Part shown: piece after piece, positions 62,142 through 64,000 of the stretch
How the letters are laid out: each line of letters begins with the position of its first letter
Numbering within the stretch: the first letter of the stretch is position 1
Assembly (NCBI GenBank): GCA_905234735.1
Contig: CAJOJA010000006.1
Coordinates: 41,972-105,971, forward strand
Origin: an uncultured Bacteroidaceae bacterium
GTDB lineage: Bacteria; Bacteroidota; Bacteroidia; Bacteroidales; Bacteroidaceae
Reading direction: 5' to 3'
Length of the DNA stretch: 64,000 bases
Made by a program: the position numbers and the translations under genes
Notes under the pieces: model-generated
Database searches by the model: none
Told to the model about the DNA's origin: nothing
What the model saw: only the letters and a program-made list of their open reading frames with translations

Positions 62142-63720
62142 TGTCGTTGTCTTTTTTGTTGTTGAGTGATAGATTTGAGTAGTATTCCCTGCCGCGTATG
62201 TTCCTATGCGTCTGTGGCAGGTGGCCGGGAGCGGATTCCGGGTGCTCGTCGTCAGACGGCATAAAGTCCACGTCGTCGCCACGTTCCAGTATCTCCCTGA
62301 CCTCATTGTAGCCGTAGAGACGTCCCTCGGATGCGCAGGCACAAGCTGCAACCAGACGTGCAAGTCCGTACTTACCTTCCAGCGACATGATGCCGCGGCA
62401 GGTGCGGAAGGCCTGCGGAAGATACTTCTTCTGGACAGTCACCTCCTTGAGGTAGTTGAGCAGGATATTATCGATGGCTCCGGCACGCTCGTAGACCTCG
62501 TCGAGGTCCTTCTCGTAGGAGACGTGCCTCCCGGGCAGGTTATGGGCTTCCTTTTGCGTGTAGCCGTACGGCGTGTCGTCACGCTGATGGCAGGTGACCA
62601 GTTTCAGGCCGTGGAAGATCTGGAGAGTGTCTGAGTCGTAGATGATGTCCACGCGCTTGCCGATGTATTCCCTGGGGACACTGTAATGGTGTCTGTTCAG
62701 CAGCACGTAGCTGTTCTTTAGGACGGTCACCGTCTTGCGCGCCTTCATCTGATAGCGGACTGCGGGAAGGGGCTGGAGATAGTCCTTCTCCACCTCCTCA
62801 AACAATTCCCTGCGGGACTCGTTCCTGCCGCTCATCTTCCTGTCGTTAAAATCCTCCAGGGACTTGCGGATGGCCTCGTTCAGGGACACGAGGTCGTGGA
62901 AGACCAGACCCTCTATATCCGCATAGACGGAGCGGTACATCAGCTTCACGGCATTCTCCACCAGAGCCTTGTCCTTTGGGTCGCGTGCCCTTGCAGGGAA
63001 TACGGCCATGTCATAGAACTCAGCCATTGCTGCGAAGTCCTCGTTGATGACAGGCTCGTTGCGGTCACTCCGAGTAACTGCAGCCTTCAGGTTGTCCGGG
63101 ACTATGGCCGTCGGAGCACCGCCGAAGAAATGAAGTGCATTCTCGCAGGCCACGATAAGGTCCTCCTTCTTCTGTGACCAGACCGCCTCGCAGTAGGTGT
63201 AGTGACTGCATGGCAGGATAGCCACGAATACCTCTACGCTGCGCACTTCACCCGTCTCGGCATCCACAATCTCCAGCTTGCCGCCGGCGTAGTCGACGTA
63301 CATCTGGTCTCCTGCCGGATGCTCCACATGGCCTACAGGCCTCACCTGATACTTGTACTGGCGTATCGCACGCTTGAAGCTGGAATACAGGTAGCCGTCA
63401 GGATGCTCCCTGAGGTATTCCTCATGGAGGGATTTGACGGTCACGCCCTTGCGGCTCAGCCGCTTCACATAGTCAGGAACCAGCGCCTCCAATGCCTCCT
63501 TACGAGGGGTGGGCTTACGGCTGCGGTTACAGTCGTCAAGGAACATCTCCTGCAGCTTTTCTTCCGACATGGCAGTCAGTTGCTCCAGAGTCATACCGCT
63601 CTCCTGATACCTGCGCACATACTTGCGCACTGTGTTACGCGAGACATGAAATGCACTTGAAATGCTTTTTATTCCCATCCCCATTGCGTAACATCGCAAT
63701 AAATTTCGTAATTTTGTCAT
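62125..63720 (-). CDS. istA: IS21 transposase IstA
   Basis: 531 residues. N-terminal helix-turn-helix pair (GIKSISSAFHVSRNTVRKYV), DDE catalytic core with Asp in QMYVDYAGGKLEIVD, Asp in AIVPDNLKAAVTRSD and Glu in DKALVENAVKLMYR, then a C-terminal beta-barrel (YSVPREYIGKRVDIIYDSDT). All catalytic residues are intact, so the element is probably mobile. Product inserts with IstB assistance. Confidence 0.95.
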   Translation of the reverse strand: MTKLRNLLRCYAMGMGIKSISSAFHVSRNTVRKYVRRYQESGMTLEQLTAMSEEKLQEMFLDDCNRSRKPTPRKEALEALVPDYVKRLSRKGVTVKSLHEEYLREHPDGYLYSSFKRAIRQYKYQVRPVGHVEHPAGDQMYVDYAGGKLEIVDAETGEVRSVEVFVAILPCSHYTYCEAVWSQKKEDLIVACENALHFFGGAPTAIVPDNLKAAVTRSDRNEPVINEDFAAMAEFYDMAVFPARARDPKDKALVENAVKLMYRSVYADIEGLVFHDLVSLNEAIRKSLEDFNDRKMSGRNESRRELFEEVEKDYLQPLPAVRYQMKARKTVTVLKNSYVLLNRHHYSVPREYIGKRVDIIYDSDTLQIFHGLKLVTCHQRDDTPYGYTQKEAHNLPGRHVSYEKDLDEVYERAGAIDNILLNYLKEVTVQKKYLPQAFRTCRGIMSLEGKYGLARLVAACACASEGRLYGYNEVREILERGDDVDFMPSDDEHPESAPGHLPQTHRNIRGREYYSNLSLNNKKDNDNGKKQ

Positions 63721-63903
63721 GATTTTCTTTCGTTTTGTATTAATCCGTCAGTCAGGACGGTATACAAAACTACAAAAAAGCCCCCGAAAAGCAATCGCTT
63801 TAAGGGGGTCATTTTTATTTTGCCGCAGAGGGTCAATCAAATTTTGCCCGTCGGGGTCAACGCCGCTTGCCCTCGGGGGTCAAACACGCGCGGCTTTTCC
63901 AGG

Positions 63904-64000
63904 AATGAATGTATTCGCCAAGGTTTTTTGACCGAGGACAAATACCCCTTCTCCAACAAGGACAACACGCTCATCTCAATTCCACGAGGTAAACGTCGCC
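63904..64000 (+). CDS. Partial reading frame at the window edge
   Basis: After the right IS end the plus strand stays open to the end of the window and reads NECIRQGFLTEDKYPFSNKD then NTLISIPRGKRR. It looks coding in composition but is too short to assign. It could be the 3' part of a gene interrupted by the IS, or the start of the next gene with a start codon hidden upstream. Confidence 0.3.

Larger units (their letters stand above)
61250..63901. mobile_element. IS21-family insertion sequence, complete
   Basis: About 2.65 kb. Terminal inverted repeats begin TGGAAAAGCCGCGCGTGTTT at 61250 and are mirrored at 63901, matching over about 50 bases with one 1-base indel. Repeated TTGACCCC boxes inside both ends are the IS21-type transposase sites (three on the left, several on the right). 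A direct repeat of GGGGTCATTTTTATTTTG lies just inside each end (61342-61359, 63805-63822). istA and istB are intact and overlap. No target-site duplication is visible: the left flank ends CCACCGA, the right flank begins GGAATGA. Confidence 0.92.

Noticed and set aside
63719..63931. 70-codon frame across the right IS end
   Set aside because: It runs through the terminal inverted repeat and has no protein-like features.

Overview
The window looks like a chromosomal segment of a Prevotellaceae-type member of the Bacteroidota, probably from a gut or rumen habitat. Four things point there. Promoters carry the Bacteroidota -33 TTTG / -7 TAnnTTTG signature (for example 11931-11962, 18440-18471, 38268-38315). 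Type IX secretion regulators PorX and PorW are present. Arginine synthesis uses the Bacteroidota N-succinylornithine transcarbamylase. The CRISPR-Cas system is a type II-C of the Bacteroidetes kind. Genus is inferred from protein style only.

Layout. 1-2.7 kb: cell-envelope genes (WaaP-like kinase, GT10 glycosyltransferase, CDP-glycerol-type transferase). 2.7-11.6 kb: housekeeping (alaS, a MerR regulator, tRNA-Arg, korAB, upp, pckA). 11.6-18.6 kb: a complete type II-C CRISPR-Cas locus: an 18-repeat array with its own promoter, cas2-cas1-cas9 on the opposite strand, and a tracrRNA divergent from cas9; a WYL-domain regulator adjoins it. 19.8-28.3 kb: DsbD, an M16 peptidase, TypA/BipA, a small lipoprotein and a TlpA-like thioredoxin. 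28.4-38.2 kb (minus): one long operon aroA - small membrane protein - porW - porX - tsaE - histidine phosphatase/GH92 fusion. 38.3-49.1 kb (plus): tRNA-Pro, then an arginine/proline cluster (argR, GNAT, argG, argC, argD, XRE-cupin regulator, AMP-forming ligase, proC, proB, proA, argF').

49.7-58.3 kb (minus) is the most unusual part. A tightly packed operon encodes a small secreted peptide, an HD-type alarmone hydrolase, an NMT1-like binding protein, a sensor-SpoIIE phosphatase, a STAS protein, a RelA/SpoT-domain alarmone synthetase, a single-chain ABC importer whose binding domain appears circularly permuted, and a cytidylate-kinase-like protein. It looks like a nutrient-sensing partner-switch coupled to (p)ppGpp making and breaking; I do not recognise it as a described system.

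58.6-64 kb is an accessory zone: a small HTH regulator, a decayed WYL regulator, a hipBA toxin-antitoxin pair with a perfect palindromic operator, and a complete IS21-family element. Across the window, short palindromic or AT-rich interspersed repeats recur. Several have become part of coding sequence (DsbD signal peptide and linker, TsaE N-terminus, ABC importer linkers).
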